Positions 8,875 through 24,626 of a stretch of 64,000 nt of DNA are shown here, one piece after another (position 1 is the first letter of the stretch; the number at the start of each line of letters is the position of its first letter). The translations under genes were made by a program, and so were the position numbers. Source of the DNA: Sphingomonas sp. ID1715 (GTDB lineage Bacteria > Pseudomonadota > Alphaproteobacteria > Sphingomonadales > Sphingomonadaceae); contig NZ_JABEPR010000002.1 in the NCBI RefSeq assembly GCF_013044515.1, positions 744,001 to 808,000 of the forward strand, written 5' to 3'. The notes below the pieces were generated by a model. The model was not told the DNA's origin. It did no database searches and was given only the letters and a program-made list of their open reading frames with translations.

Positions 8875-10201
8875 GGGCGGCGGCCAGGCGCTCCAGCGCC
8901 CGTTCCCTGCCGATCAAGGGCAGCAGCGCAGCCATGTCGGGTCCGTGATCCCGGCCGGTGAGCGCGCGGCGAAGCGGCAGGAAGAGCGGCTTGCCCTTGC
9001 GGCCCGTGCGCTCCTTCAGCAGCCCGGTGAGCGCGTGCCAGGGATCGCCGCCCCAGTCGATCTCGCCGGCAGCATCCGCGGCTTGCTGGAGATAGCCGCG
9101 GTCCTGATCGTCGATCGTTGCCGACACCGGACCTTCCACGACCGCCCACCAATCGGCCGCATCCGCGACCCTCTCGAGATTGGGTCGCACCGCTTCCCAG
9201 GCGCGCGCGTTCATGCCGGCGGGGAGCCGGTCCCGCACCTGGTCGAACCGGAGCAGATGCACCGTCTGGGCGTTCAGCCTGGCGAGCTCCGCCTCGTCGA
9301 AGCGAGCTGGGGCGCGGCCGAAGGTGGCGAAGTCGAAGCTGTCGATCAGCTTCTCCATCGCCGCGACCGGCTCGACTGCGAGGCTGGTGCCGATCCGCGC
9401 CAGCTTCGCCGCCAGCGCCAGCGGCTCGATTCCGGTCTCGCGCCAATGATCGACATCGGTTGCGCCGAGCCGTTTGGAGAGCTTGCCCTCGGCGCCGGTC
9501 AACAGCGCCTCATGCGCGAAACCGGGAGGCGTTGCGCCCAGCGCCTCGAACATCTGCACCTGCGCGGCGGTGTTGGACACATGGTCCTCGCCGCGCACGA
9601 CATGGGTGATGCCGAGATCGATGTCGTCGATCACCGACGGCAGCAGGTAAAGCCAGGAGCCGTCCGCCCGGCGCACGACGGGATCGCTCATCAGTTTCGG
9701 GTCGAAGCGCTGATCGCCGCGGATCAGGTCATGCCAGGCGATCGGCGCATCGTGATCGAGCCTGAAGCGCCAGTGCGGGCGGACGCCTTCGCTCTCGAGC
9801 CGCGCGCGCTCGGCGTCGGTGAGCTGGAGCGCCGAACGATCATAGACCGGCGGCAGTCCACGACCGAGCTGGATCTTGCGCTTCAGGTCCAGTTCCTGCG
9901 GCGTCTCGTAGCAGGGATAGAGCCGGCCCGACTGTCTGAGAGCGTCGAAGCGCGCCTCATAGGCAGCGAAGCGCGCCGACTGCCGCTCCTCGCCGTCCCA
10001 GTCGAGCCCCAGCCAAGTGAGGTCGTTACGAATGGCCTCGACGAACCGCTCTTCCGATCGCTCGCGGTCGGTATCGTCGATCCGCAGCAGGAAGCGCCCA
10101 CCCTGCTGCCGCGCGAACAGCCAATTGTGCAGCGCCGTGCGAATGTTGCCGACATGAATGCGTCCGGTCGGCGAGGGCGCGAAGCGGGTGGTGACGCTCA
10201 T
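8867..10201 (-). CDS. gltX: Glutamyl-tRNA synthetase
   Basis: A 444-residue class I aminoacyl-tRNA synthetase that charges tRNA with glutamate. The HIGH motif is HVGN (about 16-19, after SPTGRI) and the KMSKS motif is KLSKR (about 240-244). The RGEDHVSNT sequence of the GlxRS catalytic site is present. Alphaproteobacteria often carry two GltX proteins and form Gln-tRNA by amidation; gatB later in this window fits that route, so this enzyme could be discriminating or not, which cannot be told by eye. The ATG at 10201 overlaps the nadE stop as TGATG; a GTG one codon earlier is an alternative. Confidence 0.96.
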   Translation of the reverse strand: MSVTTRFAPSPTGRIHVGNIRTALHNWLFARQQGGRFLLRIDDTDRERSEERFVEAIRNDLTWLGLDWDGEERQSARFAAYEARFDALRQSGRLYPCYETPQELDLKRKIQLGRGLPPVYDRSALQLTDAERARLESEGVRPHWRFRLDHDAPIAWHDLIRGDQRFDPKLMSDPVVRRADGSWLYLLPSVIDDIDLGITHVVRGEDHVSNTAAQVQMFEALGATPPGFAHEALLTGAEGKLSKRLGATDVDHWRETGIEPLALAAKLARIGTSLAVEPVAAMEKLIDSFDFATFGRAPARFDEAELARLNAQTVHLLRFDQVRDRLPAGMNARAWEAVRPNLERVADAADWWAVVEGPVSATIDDQDRGYLQQAADAAGEIDWGGDPWHALTGLLKERTGRKGKPLFLPLRRALTGRDHGPDMAALLPLIGRERALERLAAAHG

Positions 10202-11865
10202 CACGCCGTCCGGAATGAGTGCGTGATCGGGTAGCGGCGGTCGCGGCCGAAGTTGCGTTTGCCGAGCTTGACGCCCGGCGGGGCCTGACGGCGCTTATAC
10301 TCTGCCACGTGGAGCAGGCGTTCGATGCGGGCGACCGTGTCGTGGTCGAAGCCCCGTTGCACCAGCTCGGCCACGGACAGCTCCTCTTCGACCAGCCCCT
10401 GCAGGATCGGATCGAGCACGTCATATTCGGGCAGTGAGTCCGAATCCTTCTGATCCGCGCGCAGCTCCGCCGAGGGTGGCTTGTCGATCACCCGCTGCGG
10501 CATGACTGGCCCGTCGCCGCCCAGTGCCAGCGCCGGCTTGTTGGCGTTGCGCCAGCGGCAGAGCTCGAAGACGGTCGTCTTGTATGCGTCCTTCAACACC
10601 GAATAGCCGCCTGCCATGTCGCCATAGATGGTCGCATAGCCGACCGACATCTCGCTCTTGTTTCCCGTGGTCAGCAGCATCGGCCCGAATTTGTTGGAGA
10701 GCGCCATCAGCGTCACGCCGCGGATGCGCGACTGGATATTCTCTTCGGTGAGGTCCGGCTGACGATCGGCAAAGGCGGGCGCCAGCATGGTTTCGAACGC
10801 ATCCACGGCGGGCGCGATCGGGATGGTGTCGAGCCGGGTGCCGAGCAGGCGCGCGCATTCCGCCGCGTCGTCGAGCGACTCCTGGCTGGTGAAGCGCGAC
10901 GGCAGCATGACGCACCACACCCGCTCGGGCCCGAGCGCATCGACCGCCACCGCCGCCGACAGTGCGCTGTCGATGCCGCCGGAGAGGCCGAGCACCACAC
11001 CCGGAAAGCGGTTGGCGTTCACATAGTCGCGCAGGCCGACGATCATCGCATGGTAGACGTCGGCCGGATACGGATCGAGCGGGTGGATTTCGCCTTCGGC
11101 ACAGCGCCAGCCGCCGGCGCCGCGCTCCCATTCCGTCATCACCAGCGCTTCTTCCCAGTCCGGGAGCTGGTGCGCGAGCGTGCCGTCCCCGTTCAGCACG
11201 AAGCTCGCGCCGTCGAACACCACTTCGTCCTGCCCGCCGACGCGGTTGAGGAATATGAGCGGCACGCCCGTCTCGGCGACGCGCTTTGCGCCGATCTGAC
11301 CGGTGCGCAGATCGTCCTTCTCGATCTCGTAGGGGCTGCCGTGCGGGGAGATGAACAGCTCGGCGCCCTGCGCCTTCAGCTGCCCGCACACCGCCGGAAA
11401 CCAGATATCCTCGCAGATCGGCAGGCCGAGCCTGATGCCGCGCCACTCGATCGGCTGCGGCAAGGGACCGGGCGTGAACCAGCGCTTCTCGTCGAACGTG
11501 CCGTAATTGGGCAGCTCATGCTTGCGCGTCGTGGCGACGATCGCGCCCCGATCGATGAGGTGCAGGACATTGAAGAGTCGTTCGTTCTCAACCAGCACGG
11601 CACCCACGATCATCGCCGGTCCGCCATCGGCGCTGGCTTCCACCAGCCGCTGCAGCTGCTGGGCGACGCGACGGTGAAGGGCCGGCTTCAGCACCAGATC
11701 TTCGGGCGGATAGCCGACCAGCTGCAGCTCGGGAAAGACGATGAGGTCCGCATCCGCCGCCTTTGCACGCCAGCTCAGCATCGCGTCGGCATTGCCGGCG
11801 ATGTCGCCGACGCGCTGGCTGATCTGGGCGAGGGCGATGCGGAGCCGTTCGGTCATTCGGGCCAT
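10201..11865 (-). CDS. nadE: Glutamine-dependent NAD(+) synthetase
   Basis: A 554-residue two-domain enzyme for the last step of NAD synthesis, converting deamido-NAD to NAD using glutamine. The N-terminal nitrilase-type glutaminase has the Glu46-Lys115-Cys151 triad (FPEL, RKHEL, PICEDIW). The C-terminal synthetase has the ATP-binding PP-loop SGGIDS (295-300) and the GNKSE region. The length suits the glutamine-using bacterial form. ATG codons at 11865 and 11856 are both possible. It heads the nadE-gltX-tdk run and is divergent from prs across 89 bases. Confidence 0.96.
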   Translation of the reverse strand: MARMTERLRIALAQISQRVGDIAGNADAMLSWRAKAADADLIVFPELQLVGYPPEDLVLKPALHRRVAQQLQRLVEASADGGPAMIVGAVLVENERLFNVLHLIDRGAIVATTRKHELPNYGTFDEKRWFTPGPLPQPIEWRGIRLGLPICEDIWFPAVCGQLKAQGAELFISPHGSPYEIEKDDLRTGQIGAKRVAETGVPLIFLNRVGGQDEVVFDGASFVLNGDGTLAHQLPDWEEALVMTEWERGAGGWRCAEGEIHPLDPYPADVYHAMIVGLRDYVNANRFPGVVLGLSGGIDSALSAAVAVDALGPERVWCVMLPSRFTSQESLDDAAECARLLGTRLDTIPIAPAVDAFETMLAPAFADRQPDLTEENIQSRIRGVTLMALSNKFGPMLLTTGNKSEMSVGYATIYGDMAGGYSVLKDAYKTTVFELCRWRNANKPALALGGDGPVMPQRVIDKPPSAELRADQKDSDSLPEYDVLDPILQGLVEEELSVAELVQRGFDHDTVARIERLLHVAEYKRRQAPPGVKLGKRNFGRDRRYPITHSFRTA

Positions 11866-11954
11866 CTAGGCCCCGCGTCGCGACGGGTCTAGGCGCGCTC
11901 CGCCTGCGGCTCTAATGACCGCGACAGAATCGTGACAGCGGCGGGACGCAATCG

Positions 11955-12890
11955 ATGAAGCTACTTTCCGGCAATGCGAACCTGCCGCTCGCGCAGGCGA
12001 TCGCCCAATATCTCGAACTGCCGCTCACCGAAGCGAGCGTGCGGCGCTTCGCCGACGAGGAAGTGTTCGTCGAGATCAACGAGAATGTCCGCGGCGAAGA
12101 CGTGTTCGTCATTCAGCCGACCGGCTTTCCGGCCAATGACAATCTGATGGAGCTGCTGATCTGCGTCGATGCGCTGAAGCGCGCATCGGCCAAGCGTATC
12201 ACGGCGGTGGTGCCCTATTTCGGCTATGCGCGGCAGGACCGGAAGCCCGGCCCGCGCACGCCGATCTCGGCCAAGCTGGTCGCCAACCTGATCACCGTCG
12301 CGGGCGCCAACCGGGTCCTGTCGGTCGACCTGCACGCCGGCCAGATCCAGGGCTTTTTCGATATTCCGACCGACAATCTCTACGCCGCACCGGTGATGTC
12401 GGGCGACATTCTCGCGCGCTTCTCGGCCGACAGGCTAACGGTGGTCTCACCCGACGTGGGCGGCGTCGTCCGCGCCCGCGCGTTGGCTAAGCGCCTGAAC
12501 AACGCACCGCTGGCGATCGTCGACAAAAGGCGTGAGCGGCCCGGCGAGTCTGAGGTCATGAACATCATCGGCGATGTGGACGGGCGCTTCTGCGTGCTGG
12601 TTGACGATATCGTCGATTCAGCGGGCACGCTGTGCAACGCGGCCGCGGCGCTGCGCGAAGCGGGCGCGGAAGACGTCGTCGCCTATGTGACGCACGGCGT
12701 CCTGTCGGGCGGCGCGGTCGCGCGGGTTGACGGCTCAGCGCTGACCGAGCTGGTCATCACCGACTCGATCGCTCCGACGGAAGCGGTGCGCGACAGCAAG
12801 CGTATTCGCACGCTCACCATCGCGCCGCTCCTCGCCGAAGCGATCAAGCGGATCGCCGACGAAAGCTCGGTCTCCAGCCTGTTCGACTAG
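11955..12890 (+). CDS. prs: Ribose-phosphate pyrophosphokinase
   Basis: A 311-residue enzyme making PRPP from ribose 5-phosphate and ATP for purine, pyrimidine, histidine and NAD synthesis. Seen are the flexible-loop/ATP site YARQDRK (91-97), the cation-binding [13 protein letters not shown] (124-136) and the PRPP loop [10 protein letters not shown] (217-226). Length and motifs fit class I enzymes. The start has GCGGGA about nine bases upstream. Its 3' end overlaps the stop of a convergent small gene by four bases. Adjacency to nadE, which consumes products of PRPP chemistry, may be coincidental. Confidence 0.97.
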   Translation: MKLLSGNANLPLAQAIAQYLELPLTEASVRRFADEEVFVEINENVRGEDVFVIQPTGFPANDNLMELLICVDALKRASAKRITAVVPYFGYARQDRKPGPRTPISAKLVANLITVAGANRVLSVDLHAGQIQGFFDIPTDNLYAAPVMSGDILARFSADRLTVVSPDVGGVVRARALAKRLNNAPLAIVDKRRERPGESEVMNIIGDVDGRFCVLVDDIVDSAGTLCNAAAALREAGAEDVVAYVTHGVLSGGAVARVDGSALTELVITDSIAPTEAVRDSKRIRTLTIAPLLAEAIKRIADESSVSSLFD

Positions 12891-13126
12891 GCGCTGATGG
12901 AGTTATCGTCGTCCGTCGTCGCGGCGAGCACGCCGATGGCGACGATGCCGGCGACCAATGCGATCGCAATGATCCCGCCGCTGCCTTCCGCGAGTTCACT
13001 ATCGCCGCTGGTCGCGGCACCCGCGCGGGCGTGCGAAAGCGACAGGGCCGAAGCCGAAGGTGCGGCCATTACGGGCGCCGAGACAAGGCTGGCGGATACG
13101 AGAACTGAACCAAGCAACTTACGCAT
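12887..13126 (-). CDS. Small exported protein with one C-terminal hydrophobic helix
   Basis: A 79-residue protein of unknown function. Residues 1-21 are a signal peptide (cleavage near PVMA-AP). Residues about 50-69 form a glycine- and alanine-rich hydrophobic helix, followed by an acidic tail [10 protein letters not shown]. The ATG at 13126 is preceded by a strong CCTAGGAGG at six-base spacing, which supports a real gene. Its stop overlaps the prs stop. Similar tiny Ala-rich exported proteins with the same TDDD-type tail are common in sphingomonads (recollection). Confidence 0.65.
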   Translation of the reverse strand: MRKLLGSVLVSASLVSAPVMAAPSASALSLSHARAGAATSGDSELAEGSGGIIAIALVAGIVAIGVLAATTDDDNSISA

Positions 13127-13232
13127 GTTTGCCTCCTAGGTTAGGCGCTCGCTAAACTGTTGCGGCCCGTGCTGGTTCCTCGGATAGCGCCAGCCTGAGC
13201 GGCACGGCGCGTTCAGTGGATCAGAGGGGCGG

Positions 13233-13529
13233 ATGCGGATCGGGGAGACAGTGAAGCGGCATGCGACCCGCGTTGGCCTCAGTGCCGCCCTCGCGGCCTG
13301 CGTGCTCTGGCCCATCTTCTCGATCCGCCAGAGCTGGCTGCGCTGGCCCTTCGCCGTGGCGCTGACGCTCACCGCGCTCAGCGGCCTGGTCATTCTCGCG
13401 GTGACGGTTTCCGACCTGCTGACCATCCGCCGCAGCCGGCACGCGCGGCCGGCGCGAGCGTTCGACCTGGCGCTCGGCGTCGTGCTGGCGATTCCGGCAA
13501 GCCTCGGCCTGATTGATCTGCTCGGGTGA
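13233..13529 (+). CDS. Small integral membrane protein
   Basis: A 98-residue hydrophobic protein, with likely transmembrane helices at about 14-30, 38-61 and 79-97. The short basic loop IRRSRHARPARAF lies between the last two. I do not recognise a family. The ATG follows GAGGGGCGG at good spacing. It precedes the DUF418 membrane protein gene on the same strand by 82 bases and may be co-transcribed. Confidence 0.6.
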   Translation: MRIGETVKRHATRVGLSAALAACVLWPIFSIRQSWLRWPFAVALTLTALSGLVILAVTVSDLLTIRRSRHARPARAFDLALGVVLAIPASLGLIDLLG

Positions 13530-13611
13530 GATCAACCACTTAACGGACCATGCTTGCCGTGGCGCGAAAAGCGGTGAATCCTCTACTCCGACTCCAGCAA
13601 AGGGGGCTCGG

Positions 13612-14934
13612 ATGAGCGAGGGAGTTGTGCCGGCCGCAGGGCCGAATAGCGATCGAATCGAGACGCTCGACTTCATTCGCGGCTGCGTGCTGTTCGGCAT
13701 ATTGCTGATGAACATCACGTCGATGGGCCTGGCCGACGCCTATACCAACCCGATGAACGCCGGGTTCGAAGGTCCTGCGGACCTCTGGACCTGGATTGTC
13801 ACCGAAGTAGGCTTCGAGGGCACCCAGCGGGCGATCTTCTCGATGCTGTTCGGCGCCGGCGTACTACTCTTCACCTCCCGCGCGGAGCAGGCGGGACGGC
13901 CGGACGCCGTGGACCTGTTCCTGCGCCGCACGCTCTGGCTGATCGCCTTCGGCATGGTGAATGCCTGGGTGCTGCTGTGGGAGGGCGACATCCTCTATTT
14001 CTACGGCATCACCGGGCTGTTCGTTGTCGCCTTTAGAAAGCTGTCGGTGCGGGCGCTACTGGCGATCGGCATTGCCGGCTTTCTGTTCAACGCCGCGATC
14101 GGGATTGTCGAACTTCGGGCAATGCGTGCCGTGCAACCGGTCGCCGCACAGGCGATCGCCGTAGAGAAGGCTGGGGGCAAGCTGAACGGCGAACAGAAGG
14201 AAGCGGTGGCCGCATGGCAGGGCATGAGCTCGCGCTTTGTCGCCTCTCCGCAAGAAGTCGCAAAGAGCAATGCGGCGATGCGCGGCGGCTATGCGAGCGC
14301 CTGGGCGCGCGTGTCCAAGATCGTCGTCTTCTTCCAGAGCTGGCTGCTTTATCGGCTCTTCTTCGACATCTTCTCGATGATGATCATCGGCGTGGCGCTC
14401 CTGAAGAGCGGCGTGCTGACGCTGCAGGCGCCGTCGCGGCTTTATTGGACGATGATGCTCGGCGGTTATGCCGTCGGCTTCACCACCAATATCCTCGAAA
14501 CCCGCTGGATCATCGATCACGGCTTCACACCGGTCGCCTTTTCGGAAGCGCTGATCAGCTACGATCTCGGACGGCTTGCCGTCGCGGTGGGTCACCTGGG
14601 TGCGATGCTGCTCTTCTGCCGGTCGGGCGCGTTCGGCTGGCTGCGGCGGTCGATGGCGGCAGTCGGACGGATGGCGCTGACCAACTATCTGACCCACTCG
14701 CTCGTCGCGCTGATCCTGTTCGTGTTCCTCAAGCAGTTCGGCCACTTGGCCCGCCACGAGCTCTATTATGTCGTCTTCTCGATCTGGGCGTTCCAGCTGA
14801 TCCTGAGCCCGATCTGGCTCCGCCACTTCCGCTTCGGACCCGTCGAATGGCTCTGGCGCGCCCTCACCTATGGCAAGGCGCCGCCATTCCGGCGCGAGGT
14901 GCCGGTCGCGGGCGCGGCTGTTCCAGCGGAGTAG
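13612..14934 (+). CDS. DUF418 family integral membrane protein
   Basis: A 440-residue multi-spanning membrane protein. The opening RIETLDFIRGCVLFGILLMN (about 13-32) is the diagnostic start of the YeiB/DUF418 family. Further conserved parts are SMLFGAGVLLF (near 80), GRMALTNYLTHS (near 360) and LSPIWLRHFRFGPVEWLWR near the end, which is the DUF418 signature. About ten transmembrane helices are likely. The family is distantly related to acyltransferase-3 and heparan-alpha-glucosaminide acetyltransferase-like proteins, but no activity is established. The ATG at 13612 has AGGGGG nine bases upstream; a longer open frame back to 13513 lacks any family sequence. Confidence 0.85.
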   Translation: MSEGVVPAAGPNSDRIETLDFIRGCVLFGILLMNITSMGLADAYTNPMNAGFEGPADLWTWIVTEVGFEGTQRAIFSMLFGAGVLLFTSRAEQAGRPDAVDLFLRRTLWLIAFGMVNAWVLLWEGDILYFYGITGLFVVAFRKLSVRALLAIGIAGFLFNAAIGIVELRAMRAVQPVAAQAIAVEKAGGKLNGEQKEAVAAWQGMSSRFVASPQEVAKSNAAMRGGYASAWARVSKIVVFFQSWLLYRLFFDIFSMMIIGVALLKSGVLTLQAPSRLYWTMMLGGYAVGFTTNILETRWIIDHGFTPVAFSEALISYDLGRLAVAVGHLGAMLLFCRSGAFGWLRRSMAAVGRMALTNYLTHSLVALILFVFLKQFGHLARHELYYVVFSIWAFQLILSPIWLRHFRFGPVEWLWRALTYGKAPPFRREVPVAGAAVPAE

Positions 14935-14990
14935 GTTGCGCTTGACGAACGGCAGTTCACGCGCTCCTTTCGGTCGAGAGGGGGGGCGCA

Positions 14991-15779
14991 ATGACCAATG
15001 TGAAAATCCCGAAGAAGGTTCAGGATCGACTGATCGCCGGGCTGCGCAGGTACCAGCCGATTGTCCGGAAGCTCGCGGAGCGGGACATCTCCGAAGCCGA
15101 CACGGTGACGGTCTGCAAGGACATGCTCACGGACATATTCGGTTATGACAAATATACGGAACTGACGAGCGAACAGCAGATTCGCGGCACGTTCTGCGAC
15201 CTTGCTGTGAAGATCGAGGGCAAGGTCCACTACCTCGCCGAGATCAAGTCGGCGGGAACGTCGCTCAATCAGAACCATCTCAGGCAGGCAGTTAACTACG
15301 GCGCTCACGAGGGCATCGAGTGGGTCTTGCTGACCAACGCGATCGTCTGGAAGGTCTATCGGATCAAGTTCGGCCAGCCGCTCGATTGGGATGAAGTCTA
15401 CTGCTTCGACATGGGAACGATCTCGTCCCGATCCGCCGACGATCTCGGAAAGCTGTTCATGCTGTGCCGCGAGAGCATCAGTTCAGACGCCTTGCAGGAA
15501 TATCATCGGCAAGCGCAGATCATGAATCGCTATGTGCTCGCGGAGATCCTGCAATCGGATGCGCTGGTGAGCGCGCTTCGCAAGGAGATGCGCCGCCTCT
15601 TCGATCTCAAGAGCACCGACGAGGAATTGCGCCTGCTTCTGACCACCGAAGTGATCAAGCGTGAGACCCAGGACGGCGATCCTGCCAAGCAGGCGAAGTC
15701 GGCCGTGAAGAAGGCAACCAACGCGTTGGCCAAGAAAGCAGCAAAGGCGGCCTCTCCGCTACCGGTTGCCGCCGAGTAG
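14991..15779 (+). CDS. Orphan HsdR-N-like PD-(D/E)XK protein
   Basis: A 262-residue protein. Residues about 30-150 resemble the N-terminal nuclease domain of type I restriction HsdR subunits. Asp70 (CDLAVKI), Glu84 and Lys86 (LAEIKSAG) form the D-x13-E-x-K core of a PD-(D/E)XK fold, preceded by a DMLTDIFGYDKYTELTSE helix typical of this domain. There is no helicase/translocase domain and no hsdM or hsdS nearby, so it is not a restriction system as it stands. The tail (about 225-262) is Lys/Ala-rich and histone-like, suggesting nucleic-acid binding. The ATG follows GAGGGGGGGC. Convergent with rpoC. The function is unknown; DNA processing is an inference. Confidence 0.75.
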   Translation: MTNVKIPKKVQDRLIAGLRRYQPIVRKLAERDISEADTVTVCKDMLTDIFGYDKYTELTSEQQIRGTFCDLAVKIEGKVHYLAEIKSAGTSLNQNHLRQAVNYGAHEGIEWVLLTNAIVWKVYRIKFGQPLDWDEVYCFDMGTISSRSADDLGKLFMLCRESISSDALQEYHRQAQIMNRYVLAEILQSDALVSALRKEMRRLFDLKSTDEELRLLLTTEVIKRETQDGDPAKQAKSAVKKATNALAKKAAKAASPLPVAAE

Positions 15780-15809
15780 CTCGGCACCCCGCGCCGCTCA
15801 GATCACATG

Positions 15810-15839
15810 AAAAAAGGCCCCGGCGGTTCCGCCGAGGCC
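15810..15839 (-). terminator. Rho-independent terminator of rpoC
   Basis: Read on the minus strand, an 11-base GC-rich stem (one C/A mismatch) centred on 15827-15828 is followed by six Ts from 15815-15810. It lies 22 bases after the rpoC stop. On the plus strand the same stem is followed by CCCTTTCTTTC, so it may also serve the nuclease gene. Confidence 0.8.
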
Positions 15840-15860
15840 CTTTCTTTCGCGTCCCGAGGA

Positions 15861-20129
<4,269 letters not shown>

Positions 20130-20143
20130 TTTCGGTCCTCACT

Positions 20144-20253
20144 AGCCCCTCCCCTTCAGGGGAGGGGTTGGGGTGGGGCAGTAACTTGTTTTCGGAGTGA
20201 AGAGCCTGGCTCAGACTTCCCCACCCCAACCCCTCCCCTGAAGGAGAGGGGCT
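20144..20253. repeat. Palindromic repeat in the rpoB-rpoC spacer
   Basis: A 110-base unit with 35-base inverted arms (20144-20178 and 20219-20253, one mismatch; core CCTTCAGGGGAGGGG then TTGGGGTGGGG) around a 40-base loop. The same arm occurs at 35789-35901. It fills nearly the whole spacer between rpoB and rpoC and would fold in the rpoBC transcript just before the rpoC ribosome site. Confidence 0.9.
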
Positions 20254-20262
20254 TTTCGGCTT

Positions 20263-24426
<4,164 letters not shown>

Positions 24427-24484
24427 GGGGGTTTAGTGCCTCGCCGTTGAAATCCGGACGCAGACCCGACGCAAAAAGCCGCGT

Positions 24485-24501
24485 GTTCTCAAGGAGAGAA
24501 C
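24485..24501 (-). other. Hairpin in the rpoB leader
   Basis: A perfect GTTCTC/GAGAAC stem with a five-base loop sits about 60 bases upstream of the rpoB ATG. On the minus strand it is followed within ten bases by GGCTTTTTGC. It could be a leader structure or weak attenuator; only position and sequence support this. Confidence 0.35.
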
Positions 24502-24597
24502 CGCAGCTCCAGGCGTTCGGGCAACCACCAGTCTTCCATTCGTTCGGCCCGCCGCGCCACCTGCGTGCCATGTCCCGAAAACTGTGGTGAGAGGGGC

Positions 24598-24626
24598 GAT
24601 ATAGGACTCGCGCCCGCCCCTGTCTA
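24598..24626 (-). promoter_or_regulatory. Candidate rpoB promoter (-35/-10)
   Basis: On the minus strand TAGACA (24626-24621) is followed by exactly 17 bases and TATATC (24603-24598), close to the housekeeping sigma consensus. The first three bases of the -35 box are the TAG stop codon of ppdK. Transcription from about 24591 would give a leader of roughly 165 bases. No experimental evidence is available. Confidence 0.55.
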
